Below are positions 54,643 to 64,000 of a stretch of 64,000 nt of DNA, piece after piece; the first letter of the stretch is position 1; each line of letters opens with the position of its first letter. The notes under the pieces are model-generated. The model was not told the origin of the DNA. It saw nothing but the letters and a program-made list of their open reading frames with translations, and ran no database searches. A program made the position numbers and the translations under genes. Source of the stretch: Streptomyces cyanogenus (GTDB taxonomy: Bacteria; Actinomycetota; Actinomycetes; Streptomycetales; Streptomycetaceae); NCBI RefSeq assembly GCF_017526105.1, contig NZ_CP071839.1, positions 2,904,501 through 2,968,500 on the forward strand. The letters run 5' to 3'.

Positions 54643-55803
54643 CTAGGGGGTTGCCAGGATCGCTCGCTGGACGGTGGCCGCAAGCCTGTTGTTCTCGGGG
54701 GCCGCCCCGCCCGGGAACGCGCACCTGCGCCTCGTGTAGCCGTAGGCCATGCCGCTGTGCGGGTCCGCGAAGGCCTGGACGCCGTTGGTGCCGCTGTGGC
54801 CCACGGTGGCGGCGCCCAGGAAGGGGTGCCAGGTGTCGGCGGTGGCCTGGAAGCCCAGGCCGAAGGACCTGTGGGCGCGGGCCACCAGGTCGTAGCCCGC
54901 GGAGTGGATCTGGCCGAACTCCGCCAGCGTGTCCTCCTTCAGCAGCGGAGCCCTCCCGTCCACCTCGCTGATCATCGCCGCGTACATGCCCGCCAGGCCG
55001 CGGGCCGAGCCGACGCCGCCGACCGAGGCGGGGCCCTTGGCGCGGATCAGCCGCTCGTTCGGCAGGCTCTCCAGGTCGGTGGGCTGCGCGCCGTGCCGGT
55101 TCAAGGCGATCGACGCGAGGGTGTGCGGGCCGGTCGGTACGGCGTCGAGCTGGGCCTGCTGCGTGGGCGTCGGCAGCATCGGCTGGACCGTGCGGAAGCG
55201 TGGCTCGTGCGCGGCGGGCAGGCCCAGGTGGAGGTCGAGGCCGTGGGGGGCACGGATCCGCTCCTCGTAGACCTCCTGGAGCGTACGGCCCGTCGCCCGG
55301 CGGACGATCTCGCCGGTCAGCGCGCCGATGACGAGCGCGTGGCAGCCGAAGGCCGTGCCCGGCCGCCAGAAGGGCCGCTGGTCGGCGAGGCGTTCGGCGA
55401 TCACCCGGTCGTCGGCCAGCTCGGCGAGGGTGAACCCGGTGTCGGTGCCGACCAGTCCCGCGCGGTGCGCGAGCAGGTCCCGCAGGGTCAGCGCACCCTT
55501 GCCCTCGGCGGCGAACTCCGGCCAGTAGTACGTGACTTTCCGGTCCAGCTCCAGCGTGCCGTCCTGCACGAGCAGCGCCGCGACCAGATGGGCCGCGCCC
55601 TTCGTCGCCGAGTACACGGCGTACAGCGAGTCGCCCGTCACGCCGGGGCCCGCCCACAGGTCCACGACCCGGCGGCCGTGGACGTACGCGCACAACTGCC
55701 CCTCGTAGTCCTGACGTTCCTCGGCGACCAGGGCGGCGAACTCCTCGCGCACCGGCTCGAAGCCCTCGGTGACCGTGCCCTGGACGGTGATCTCCTGCGT
55801 CAT
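54643..55803 (-). CDS. Serine hydrolase (EstB/class C beta-lactamase-like), Tyr motif altered
   Basis: 386 residues from ATG 55803 (AAGGAG five bases upstream). SLYAVYSATKGAAHL supplies nucleophile Ser65 and Lys68. The second motif, usually Y-H-A, reads GTAFGCHALVIG, with Cys154 where the catalytic Tyr is expected (TGC instead of TAC). HSGTNGVQAF is the third motif region. RDLLAHRAGL, IRAPHGLDLHLGLP and RGLAGMYAAM are typical of EstB-like esterases. Cytoplasmic. The change may lower or remove activity. Confidence 0.88.
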   Translation of the reverse strand: MTQEITVQGTVTEGFEPVREEFAALVAEERQDYEGQLCAYVHGRRVVDLWAGPGVTGDSLYAVYSATKGAAHLVAALLVQDGTLELDRKVTYYWPEFAAEGKGALTLRDLLAHRAGLVGTDTGFTLAELADDRVIAERLADQRPFWRPGTAFGCHALVIGALTGEIVRRATGRTLQEVYEERIRAPHGLDLHLGLPAAHEPRFRTVQPMLPTPTQQAQLDAVPTGPHTLASIALNRHGAQPTDLESLPNERLIRAKGPASVGGVGSARGLAGMYAAMISEVDGRAPLLKEDTLAEFGQIHSAGYDLVARAHRSFGLGFQATADTWHPFLGAATVGHSGTNGVQAFADPHSGMAYGYTRRRCAFPGGAAPENNRLAATVQRAILATP

Positions 55804-56009
55804 CCGCACTCCTTGACCGATCCGCTCTTCACTGCTCCCCGTCGGCGCGACGCCCCTGCCGATCTCCGGGCGTGCCCGAGATCGGTACGGCGAGACGTGC
55901 CCGTTCGACTCAACCCCCGTACGGGCCGGTGGGTGTCAGGGATGCCCCGGACGGCGGATGGGACGGGACGGCGCGCGGTGCGGTGCGCCGGGGCGCGCCG
56001 CGGATGCGC

Positions 56010-56915
56010 TCAGGTGCACCACCACAGGAAGCGGTCGCAGGTCCTGGTGGGCGAGGGCTCCGGGGTGGGGGCGGCGGTCGTCGGGGCCGCGCTGGGGGTG
56101 CCGGCGGGCGCGCTGGCGGCCGGGGCGGTGGGGGTGGCCGCGGTCGTACCGGAACCGCTGCCGGCCGACTGCCGGGCCTCGCCGGTGTCGCTGGCGGAGG
56201 GGGAGGCGGAATCCTTCTCCCGCGGGGACTTCGAGGGGGACGCGGAGGCCGAGGCGTCCGGGGAGGCGGAGTCGCGCGCGCTCGCGGAGGCGCCGGAGGG
56301 GGCGTCGACCGGGTGGGCGGTGCTGCCCGGCGCGGTGGAGGCGGCGCCGCCGTCCGCCGTGGTGTCCCCGGCGGGTGCCGGGGTGTCGCCGGAGAACGGC
56401 GAGAAGGGCGCGTCGGTGCCGAGTTCGGCGAGGCTCAGTCCGCCGGCCGCGAGCACGAACCCGGCCGCGATCAGCACCGTGCGGCGACGGCGACGGCGGT
56501 GCACGGCGGCCTTGCGGTCCCGGCGGCTCGCCCCGGCGCGGGCGGCCCGCCGACCGCCGGCGGCGGCCTCCTCGGCGTTCTCACGGTCGGCGTACTCGTC
56601 CGAGTCCTCGTCCGCGTACTCGTCCGTGTCCTCCCCCGCGTACGCGCCGGCACGGCCGTCGGCGCGGTCGTCCTCGCCGGGCTCCCGCCACCGGTCCGGC
56701 TGGTCCGGGGCCTCGGGTGCGCCGAGCGGGTCGTACGGGGCGTCGTACGGGTTGTCGTACCCCGTCGTCGATGGCTGCGCGTACCCGTGCCCGTACGCGT
56801 GCGGATGCGCGGCCGAGACAGCCGTGGTGACGGCGAGGCGGTCGGCCGGCGTTCCGCACCCAGGGCAGGCCAGGGCGCCGTTGAGGTGCCGTTGGCACGG
56901 GGAGCAGTAGTCCAT
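56010..56915 (-). CDS. SCO2400-family zinc-ribbon membrane protein
   Basis: 301 residues. MDYCSPCQRHLNGALACPGCG is a four-cysteine zinc ribbon at the very N-terminus. A low-complexity acidic and Tyr-rich cytoplasmic stretch (DTDEYADEDSDEYADREN) follows, then KAAVHRRRRRRTVLIAAGFVLAAGGLSLAEL, one membrane helix near residues 147-165. The outside part is Ser/Ala/Pro/Thr-rich (about 110 residues) and ends in TRTCDRFLWWCT, where two cysteines may form a loop. The family is known only as conserved in Streptomyces. Topology is inferred from the arginines before the helix. Confidence 0.85.
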   Translation of the reverse strand: MDYCSPCQRHLNGALACPGCGTPADRLAVTTAVSAAHPHAYGHGYAQPSTTGYDNPYDAPYDPLGAPEAPDQPDRWREPGEDDRADGRAGAYAGEDTDEYADEDSDEYADRENAEEAAAGGRRAARAGASRRDRKAAVHRRRRRRTVLIAAGFVLAAGGLSLAELGTDAPFSPFSGDTPAPAGDTTADGGAASTAPGSTAHPVDAPSGASASARDSASPDASASASPSKSPREKDSASPSASDTGEARQSAGSGSGTTAATPTAPAASAPAGTPSAAPTTAAPTPEPSPTRTCDRFLWWCT

Positions 56916-56976
56916 GACGCGGGAAGACTAGAGTCCGCGCGGGCCCCGTTCCAGGCGGGGCTGTGAAGGTTTGGTG

Positions 56977-57098
56977 CGAAGTCGAAAAAGTTCTCGAAAG
57001 CCTTGCCGAAACCGTTACCCGTTCGACCCATTGACACCCCTGCCGGACCATCCTTACTGTCACGCCAGCATTTCGAACGTGTGACGAAATCTCGAACA
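56977..57098 (+). promoter_or_regulatory. Promoter and iterated CGAA boxes before the sugar-acid operon
   Basis: TTGACA (57031-57036) and TACTGT (57055-57060) with an 18-base spacer form a good promoter 56 bases before GTG 57116. Upstream, CGAAA recurs exactly every 12 bases at 56983, 56995 and 57007. Downstream of the start point, ATTTCG and CGAAAT form an inverted repeat (57070-57090), and CGAAATCTCGAACA (57085-57098) resembles CGAAATACCGAACA near 59361. A repressor of the DeoR/GntR type could bind here; none is in the window. Confidence 0.6.
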
Positions 57099-57115
57099 GC
57101 TGAGAGGCAACTGCC

Positions 57116-58273
57116 GTGCGCATCACCGGAATCAGCACGCACGTGGTCGGCACGCCGTGGCGCAACCTGACCTACGTCCAGGTGCACACCGACGAGGGCA
57201 TCACGGGAGTCGGCGAGACCCGGATGCTCGGGCACACCGACGCGCTGATCGGCTACCTGCGGGAGGCCGAGGCCAACCACATTCTCGGATCCGACCCGTT
57301 GGCTGTCGAGGACCTGGTGCGCCGCATGAAGTACGGCGACTACGGCCGGGCCGGCGAGATCGTCATGTCCGGCATCGCGGTCGTCGAGATGGCGTGCTGG
57401 GACATCAAGGGCAAGGCACTGGGCGTGCCGGTGTGGCAGCTGCTCGGCGGGAAGGTGACCGACAAGGTCAAGGCGTACGCCAACGGCTGGTACACGACCG
57501 AGCGAACGCCGGAGGCGTACCACAAGGCCGCGCGGGGGGTGATGGAGCGCGGGTACAAGGCGCTGAAGATCGACCCGTTCGGCACCGGGCACTTCGAGCT
57601 GGACCACGAGCAGACCCTGTACGCGGTCTCGCTCATCGAGGCCGTGCGGGACGCCATCGGCCCGGAGGCCGAGCTGATGCTGGAGATGCACGGCCGGTTC
57701 TCCCCGGCCACCGCCGTCCGGCTGGCCAGGGAGATGGCGCCGTTCAAGCCGGCCTGGCTGGAGGAGCCGGTGCCGCCGGAGAACCTGAAGGCGCTGGAGA
57801 AGGTCGCCGCCAAGGTCGACATCCCGGTCGCCACCGGTGAGCGGATCCACGACCGGATCGAGTTCCGCGAGCTGTTCGACAGCCAGGCCGTGGACATCAT
57901 CCAGCCGGACGTCGGCCACATCGGCGGCATCTGGGAGACCCGGAAGCTGGCCGCCACCGCCGAGACCCACTACATGCTCGTCGCCCCGCACAACGTGGGC
58001 GGGTCCGTGCTCACGGCCGCCTCCCTCCAGGTCGGGTTCACCTCCCCGAACTTCAAGGTCCTGGAGCACTTCAACGACTTCGCGGACGCGGAGATCAAGA
58101 AGGTGGTCAAGGGGGCGCCGCAGGTCGTGGACGGCTACTTCCACCTGTCCGACGCGCCCGGCCTCGGCGTCGAGCTGGACGTCGACGCGGCGGCCGAGTT
58201 CCCCCAGCAGCAGGCCCGGTTCGACCTGTGGGCCGAGGGCTGGGAGCAGCGCAAGCCGAAGGGTACGAAGTGA
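57116..58273 (+). CDS. Enolase-superfamily sugar-acid dehydratase
   Basis: 385 residues from GTG 57116 (TGAGAGGCAACTGCC upstream). Mandelate-racemase-type barrel: YKALKIDPFG (the KxD base), LMLEMHGRFSPAT (metal Glu and His of the acid-sugar dehydratases), PAWLEEPVPPENL and VATGERIHDR (metal ligands), IIQPDVGHIGG (Asp). The E-x-H-G-R-F block is typical of gluconate/galactonate-type dehydratases that form 2-keto-3-deoxy sugar acids. The exact sugar acid is unknown. The next gene overlaps by four bases (GTGA), so both are translated together. Confidence 0.88.
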   Translation: MRITGISTHVVGTPWRNLTYVQVHTDEGITGVGETRMLGHTDALIGYLREAEANHILGSDPLAVEDLVRRMKYGDYGRAGEIVMSGIAVVEMACWDIKGKALGVPVWQLLGGKVTDKVKAYANGWYTTERTPEAYHKAARGVMERGYKALKIDPFGTGHFELDHEQTLYAVSLIEAVRDAIGPEAELMLEMHGRFSPATAVRLAREMAPFKPAWLEEPVPPENLKALEKVAAKVDIPVATGERIHDRIEFRELFDSQAVDIIQPDVGHIGGIWETRKLAATAETHYMLVAPHNVGGSVLTAASLQVGFTSPNFKVLEHFNDFADAEIKKVVKGAPQVVDGYFHLSDAPGLGVELDVDAAAEFPQQQARFDLWAEGWEQRKPKGTK

Positions 58274-59274
58274 GTTCCCAGGTCCTGGTCGAGGCGCCGG
58301 GCGTGCACCGGGTCGAGGCCCACACGCCGCGCGAGCCCGGTGCCGGGGAGGCGCTGGTCGCGGTGCACGCGGCCGGAATCTGCGGCAGCGACCGCGAGGT
58401 GTACCAGGGCAACCGGCCCGAAGGGTACGTGCGGTATCCGCTCACGCCCGGGCACGAGTGGTCCGGGACCGTGCGGGCGGTGGGGGCCGGGGTGCCCGGC
58501 TCGCTCGTCGGCCGCAAGGTGGTCGGCGAGGGCTTCCGCAACTGCCAGGTCTGCGACCGCTGTCACGCGGGCGAGACCACGCTGTGCTCGGCCGGGTACG
58601 AGGAGACCGGGTTCACCCGGCCCGGCGCCATGGCGGCCACGCTGACCCTGCCCGCCCGGCTGCTGCACGTCCTGCCGGACGACGCCGACCTGACCGCGGC
58701 CGCGCTGCTGGAGCCGGCCGCCTGCATCGCCGCGGCCGCGCTGAAGGCGAACGCCCGGCCGGGCGAGCGGGTCGCGGTGGTCGGCACGGGCACGCTGGGC
58801 ATGTTCGCGGTGCAGTTCCTGAAGGCCGTATCCCCGGTGGAACTGCTGGTGGTGGGCACGCGGGGCGACCGCGAGGCGCTGTCCCGGCGGTTCGGGGCGA
58901 GCGACTTCCGGCTGAGGGACCGGCAACTGCCCGACGACTTCGACGTGGTCATCGAGACCGCGGGTTCGGCGTCCGCCGCGCGCACCGCCGCCTCTCTGCT
59001 GCGGCGCGGCGGACGGCTGGTCCTCACCGGGATCCCGGCGCCGGGCGCGGACGGGCTCGACCCGACCGATCTCGTCGTACGGCAGCTGGAGGTGCACACC
59101 GTCTTCGGAGCACCGCCGGACGCCTGGGCGCACGCCGTGCGGGTGTTCGGCGCCGGGCTGCTGGATCCGCTGCCGCTGGTCACACACGAGTTGCCGCTGA
59201 CCGAGTTCCCGCAGGCCATCGAGCTGGTGGGGGCCGGAGATCCGAAGGTGGGCAAGGTGCTGCTCCGCCCCTGA
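58270..59274 (+). CDS. Zinc-dependent alcohol/polyol dehydrogenase
   Basis: 334 residues from GTG 58270, overlapping the stop of the dehydratase gene. Catalytic zinc ligands are ICGSDREVY (Cys) and TPGHEWSG (His-Glu); the structural zinc loop is NCQVCDRCHAGETTLC. NAD-binding is VAVVGTGTLGMFAVQF (G-x-G-x-x-G), followed by VIETAGSASAARTAASLLRRGG. It belongs to the sorbitol/threonine dehydrogenase branch. With the dehydratase it probably oxidises a sugar or polyol of the same route. The product of the operon cannot be fixed from sequence. Confidence 0.92.
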   Translation: MSSQVLVEAPGVHRVEAHTPREPGAGEALVAVHAAGICGSDREVYQGNRPEGYVRYPLTPGHEWSGTVRAVGAGVPGSLVGRKVVGEGFRNCQVCDRCHAGETTLCSAGYEETGFTRPGAMAATLTLPARLLHVLPDDADLTAAALLEPAACIAAAALKANARPGERVAVVGTGTLGMFAVQFLKAVSPVELLVVGTRGDREALSRRFGASDFRLRDRQLPDDFDVVIETAGSASAARTAASLLRRGGRLVLTGIPAPGADGLDPTDLVVRQLEVHTVFGAPPDAWAHAVRVFGAGLLDPLPLVTHELPLTEFPQAIELVGAGDPKVGKVLLRP

Positions 59275-59387
59275 CCGTACGCCGGCCGGGACGTGACCTG
59301 ACGGCGCCCCGACCGGCGTACACCCGGCGCTTTTTCGTACCGAGAGCCCCGAACCTTGTCCGAAATACCGAACATGAAGGACAGCTT

Positions 59388-60365
59388 GTGACCGACGCTT
59401 CCGCTCCGGCAGCCCGCAGGCCCGGCGAGCAGGTGCTCGCCGCACTGGGCCTGGCCGCGCCCGCCCTCGACCCCGCCGACACCTCCGCCCACACCTTCCC
59501 GGGCGGCGGCCGCTGGCGGACCGAGATCCCCTCGTGCGAGGGACCCGAAGCGCTCGCGGTCGTCCTCAAGGAGGCCTCGCGCCTCGACGTGCCGGTCCAC
59601 CGGATCAGCCAGGGCAGCGGCGTGTGGATGCTCACCGACGCCGAGATCACCGAGATGGTCGAGGCCACCGGCGAACGCGACATCGAACTCTGCCTGTTCA
59701 CCGGCCCCCGCGGCACCTGGGACATCGGCGGCTCGGTGCGGTCCGACTCACGGGGGGCCGGACTGCGCGCCCGGGGCCACGACGCGGTCGCCGGCTGCGT
59801 CGAGGACGCCGTCCGGGCCACCGAACTGGGCGTCAAGTGCCTGCTCGTCGCGGACGAGGGCGTGCTGTGGACCCTGCACCGGGCCAGACAGGCCGGGATC
59901 ATCCCGGCCGACACCACGCTGAAGGTCTCGGCGCTCATCGGTCCCGTCAACCCGGCCTCGTACGCCGTCTACGAGCGGCTCGGTGCCGACTCCGTCAACG
60001 TGCCCAGCGATCTGACGCTGGACCACCTCACCGAGATCCGCCGGGTCTCCGGCGCCCCCATGGACATGTACATCGAGGCCCCCGACGACCTCGGCGGCTA
60101 CGTCCGGATGTACGAGGTCGCCGAGCTGATCCGGCGCGGCGCACCCCTCTACCTGAAGTTCGGGCTGTCCAAGGCGCCCGGCATCTACCCGTGGGGCACC
60201 CACCTCAGGGACGTCACCCTGGACACCGCCCGGGAGCGGGTACGGCGCGGCCGGCTCGCCCTGGACCTGCTCGCCCGGCACGGCGCGGACGGCGACATGG
60301 CGCCGCTCGGCTCCCGGCTGCCGGGAGCTTTGCACCGGTTCCCCTCCGAAGGTGCCACCGGATGA
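59388..60365 (+). CDS. U32-peptidase-like TIM-barrel protein
   Basis: 325 residues from GTG 59388 (GAAGGACAGCTT upstream). VPVHRISQGSGVWMLTDAEI, IELCLFTGPRGTWDIGG, VKCLLVADEGVLWTL, LKVSALIGPVNPASYAVYERLGADSVNVPSDLTLDHL and MDMYIEAPDDLGGYVRMYE make up a barrel with the P-x-D-L-T-L strand of U32-type proteins. The PgP-type cysteine cluster of true U32 enzymes is absent. It is placed between the dehydrogenase and transporter genes, so a role in the same sugar pathway is likelier than proteolysis. A CGAAATACCGAAC box stands before the gene. Confidence 0.65.
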   Translation: MTDASAPAARRPGEQVLAALGLAAPALDPADTSAHTFPGGGRWRTEIPSCEGPEALAVVLKEASRLDVPVHRISQGSGVWMLTDAEITEMVEATGERDIELCLFTGPRGTWDIGGSVRSDSRGAGLRARGHDAVAGCVEDAVRATELGVKCLLVADEGVLWTLHRARQAGIIPADTTLKVSALIGPVNPASYAVYERLGADSVNVPSDLTLDHLTEIRRVSGAPMDMYIEAPDDLGGYVRMYEVAELIRRGAPLYLKFGLSKAPGIYPWGTHLRDVTLDTARERVRRGRLALDLLARHGADGDMAPLGSRLPGALHRFPSEGATG

Positions 60366-60413
60366 CCGACGGGGGCTGCGGGCCGTGCGCGGCCGGTCAC
60401 TCCCCCAGGTTCC

Positions 60414-60447
60414 CGACCCGCAGTCCCGCGCCCCTCCGGGGCGCTTC
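60414..60447. repeat. Dispersed G+C-rich intergenic element, partial copy E
   Basis: CGACCCGCAGTCCCGCGCCCC and CTCCGGGGCGC. This is a short, divergent version of copies A-D, in the leader of the sugar-binding protein gene. Confidence 0.35.
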
Positions 60448-60500
60448 ACCGACCTCGCTCAACAAGCTCTCCACGACGAGAAGAACAGGGACCGATCACC

Positions 60501-61610
60501 ATGCGCACTCGTAGAAGCGCCCTCGCCGCCATAGCCGGAGCCGCCTCGCTCGCCCTCACCCTCACCGCCTGCGGCCAGAGCGGCGAGGGCGGCAGCAAGG
60601 AGAAGACGGGCGACGTCAAGGGCGCCACCATCGGCATCGCCATGCCGACCAAGTCCTCCGAGCGCTGGATCAACGACGGCAAGAACGTCGTCAAGGATCT
60701 GGAGGCCAAGGGCTACAAGACCAAGCTGGTCTACGGCGAGGACGACCCGGAGCAGCAGGTCTCCCAGATCGAGAACCTGATCACGCAGGGCGTCAAGGGC
60801 CTGGTCATCGCGGCCATCGACAACAAGTCGCTGAACAGCGTGCTCCAGCAGGCCGCGGACGCGCACATCCCGGTCATCTCCTACGACCGGCTGATCCTCG
60901 GCACCGAGAACGTCGACTACTACGCCTCGTTCGACAACGAGAAGGTCGGCACCCTCCAGGGCCAGTACATCGTGGACAGGCTCGGGCTGGGCAAGGGCAA
61001 GAAGGGCCCCTTCAACATCGAGCTGTTCGCCGGCTCCAACGACGACAACAACACCAAGTACTTCTTCGGCGGCGCCATGAAGGTGCTCCAGCCGTACATC
61101 GACAGCAAGCAGCTGGTGGTCAAGTCGGGGCAGACCAAGCTGACCCAGGTCACCACCCTGCGCTGGGACGGCACCACCGCGCAGAAGCGCATGGAGGACA
61201 TCCTCACCTCGTCCTACCGGAGCGGCCGGGTCGACGCGGTCCTCTCGCCGTACGACGGCATCTCCATCGGCATCCTGTCCGCCCTGAAGTCGGACGGCTA
61301 CGGCTCGGGCAGCAAGCCGCTGCCGGTCATCACCGGCCAGGACGCCGAGCTGGCCTCGGTGAAGTCGATCATCTCCGGTCAGCAGACGCAGACCGTCTAC
61401 AAGGACCTCCGCAAGCTCGCCGAGGTCGCCGCCTCGATGATGGACGACTCCCTGAAGGGCAAGAAGCCCGAGGTCAACGACACCAAGACCTACGACAACG
61501 GGACGAAGGTCGTGCCCGCCTACCTGCTCCAGCCGGTGAGCGTCGACAAGAGCAACTACCGGCAGGTGCTGGTCGACGGCGGCTACTACACCGAGGCCGA
61601 TCTCAAGTAA
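60501..61610 (+). CDS. chvE: Sugar ABC transporter substrate-binding lipoprotein (ChvE-like)
   Basis: 369 residues. A lipoprotein signal ends in [10 protein letters not shown] (lipobox TAC). The mature part is a type I periplasmic sugar-binding fold: [59 protein letters not shown] (sugar-contact Asp-Arg), [16 protein letters not shown] and [16 protein letters not shown]. This matches ChvE/XylF-like proteins for arabinose, galactose, xylose or similar sugars. The following two genes are its ATPase and permease. The gene upstream is 135 bases away and may share the transcript. Confidence 0.92.
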   Translation: MRTRRSALAAIAGAASLALTLTACGQSGEGGSKEKTGDVKGATIGIAMPTKSSERWINDGKNVVKDLEAKGYKTKLVYGEDDPEQQVSQIENLITQGVKGLVIAAIDNKSLNSVLQQAADAHIPVISYDRLILGTENVDYYASFDNEKVGTLQGQYIVDRLGLGKGKKGPFNIELFAGSNDDNNTKYFFGGAMKVLQPYIDSKQLVVKSGQTKLTQVTTLRWDGTTAQKRMEDILTSSYRSGRVDAVLSPYDGISIGILSALKSDGYGSGSKPLPVITGQDAELASVKSIISGQQTQTVYKDLRKLAEVAASMMDDSLKGKKPEVNDTKTYDNGTKVVPAYLLQPVSVDKSNYRQVLVDGGYYTEADLK

Positions 61611-61644
61611 CCCGCCCCTCTCCTACGGATTGAAAGGCACGACC

Positions 61645-63191
<1,547 letters not shown>

Positions 63192-63195
<4 letters not shown>

Positions 63196-64000
63196 GCACG
63201 GATGTGACCGCCAAGAGCCCGGCCCCCGCGCCGCCGGGCAGGAGCGGATCGGCTGCCGGCGAGGGGCTGCTCGGCCTGGTGCTGGCCGGACTGCGCCGCA
63301 ACATGCGCCAGTACGGCATGCTGATCGCGCTCGGCCTGATCGTGGTCCTCTTCGCGATCTGGACCGGCGGGGACCTGCTGCTGCCGCGCAACGTCTCCAA
63401 CCTGGTGCTGCAGAACAGCTACATCCTGATCCTCGCGATCGGCATGATGCTGGTGATCATCGCCGGGCACATCGACCTGTCGGTCGGCTCGCTCACGGCG
63501 TTCGTCGGTGCCTTCGCGGCCGTGCTGACCGTGCAGCACGGGGTGGCCTGGCCGGTCGCGCTGGTGCTGTGCCTGCTGGTCGGCGGGGTCGCCGGCTCGG
63601 TCCAGGGCTGTCTGATCGCCTATCTCGGCATACCGTCGTTCATCGTCACCCTCGCCGGGATGCTGCTCTTCCGCGGCCTCACCGAGATCCTCCTCAAGGG
63701 CCAGACCCTCGGCCCGTTCCCGGACGGCCTGCAGAAGCTCGGCAACGGCTTCCTGCCCGAGGCCGGCCCCGACACCAACTACCACAACCTGACCCTGTTG
63801 CTCGGGCTCGTCCTGATCGCGGCCGTGGTCCGGCAGGAGTTCCGGGACCGCCGCCGCCAGCAGGAGTTCTCCCTGGACGTCCTGCCCACCCGGCTGTTCC
63901 TGCTGAAGCTGACCGCCCTGGTCGCCGCGATCCTCGTGCTCACCCTGCTGCTCGCCAGCTACAAGGGCGCCCCGATCGTGCTGATCATCCTCGGCGTGCT
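63192..64000 (+). CDS. gguB: Sugar ABC transporter permease (GguB-like), partial
   Basis: 269 codons are visible from ATG 63192; the frame runs off the right edge. Hydrophobic segments include [50 protein letters not shown] (the CUT2 permease hallmark GHIDLSVGS) and [23 protein letters not shown]. Between helices lies a charged loop ([20 protein letters not shown]). It forms the membrane channel of the ChvE-GguA system. Translationally coupled to gguA. Confidence 0.93.

Overview
The window is a chromosomal segment of a Streptomyces (very high G+C, GTG and TTG starts, many apparently leaderless genes, secreted and lipoprotein genes, the FasR-fabD-fabH-acpP-fabF block and the homodimeric pyruvate dehydrogenase E1). 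The gene order from the TerD pair through aceE, fab and galM to a ChvE/GguAB-type sugar transporter matches, as far as I remember, the core region around SCO2360-SCO2406 of S. coelicolor. I see no insertion sequence, prophage, integrase or CRISPR array. The segment looks like vertically inherited core sequence with lineage-specific surface and secreted proteins in between.

Layout. 1-9015: an MFS exporter with an extra C-terminal winged-helix-like segment (cut by the left edge), a peptidoglycan-binding membrane protein, an 80-bp tandem repeat, a HAD phosphatase, a manganese riboswitch (yybP-ykoY type) in front of a TMEM165/GDT1-like exporter, a secreted HNH nuclease, DedA and DoxX membrane proteins (the latter behind an iron-box-like site), a ketopantoate-reductase-like enzyme and tRNA-Val(UAC). 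9235-16570: envelope genes, including a secreted deacetylase broken by an in-frame TGA and a class A penicillin-binding protein whose transpeptidase SxxK motif has become TxxT. 16713-25522: the Ter region. A three-gene operon (HpcH/CitE-like aldolase, a phosphoribosyltransferase-TRSP-StiP-PELOTA fusion, a HAD enzyme) sits beside three TerD-type genes, a TerA-like gene and a TerC-like (DUF475) membrane protein. This is the predicted nucleoside-like-metabolite and metal-stress module, whose product is unknown.

25662-38114: peroxiredoxin, DUF3052, aceE, a potassium channel, an MFS/TetR divergent pair with overlapping promoters, an alpha/beta hydrolase, DUF4429, a MerR regulator with a perfect 18-bp palindrome, a serine hydrolase and a pirin. 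38292-43304: the essential type II fatty acid synthase operon under FasR. 43386-56915: DUF3145, a GDSL lipoprotein, aldose 1-epimerase, a secreted glycine-alanine (silk-like) repeat protein, GH3 beta-glucosidase with TetR, a secreted pyroglutamyl-peptidase-like protein, EI24, MarR with an oxidoreductase, Ohr, a serine esterase-like protein and an SCO2400-family protein. 57116-64000: a sugar or sugar-acid utilisation region (enolase-superfamily dehydratase, zinc dehydrogenase, U32-like protein, then ABC transporter ChvE-GguA-GguB, the last cut by the right edge), preceded by a good promoter and iterated CGAA boxes.

Functions were read from motifs and general family knowledge; no database search was possible. 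Residue positions are approximate.
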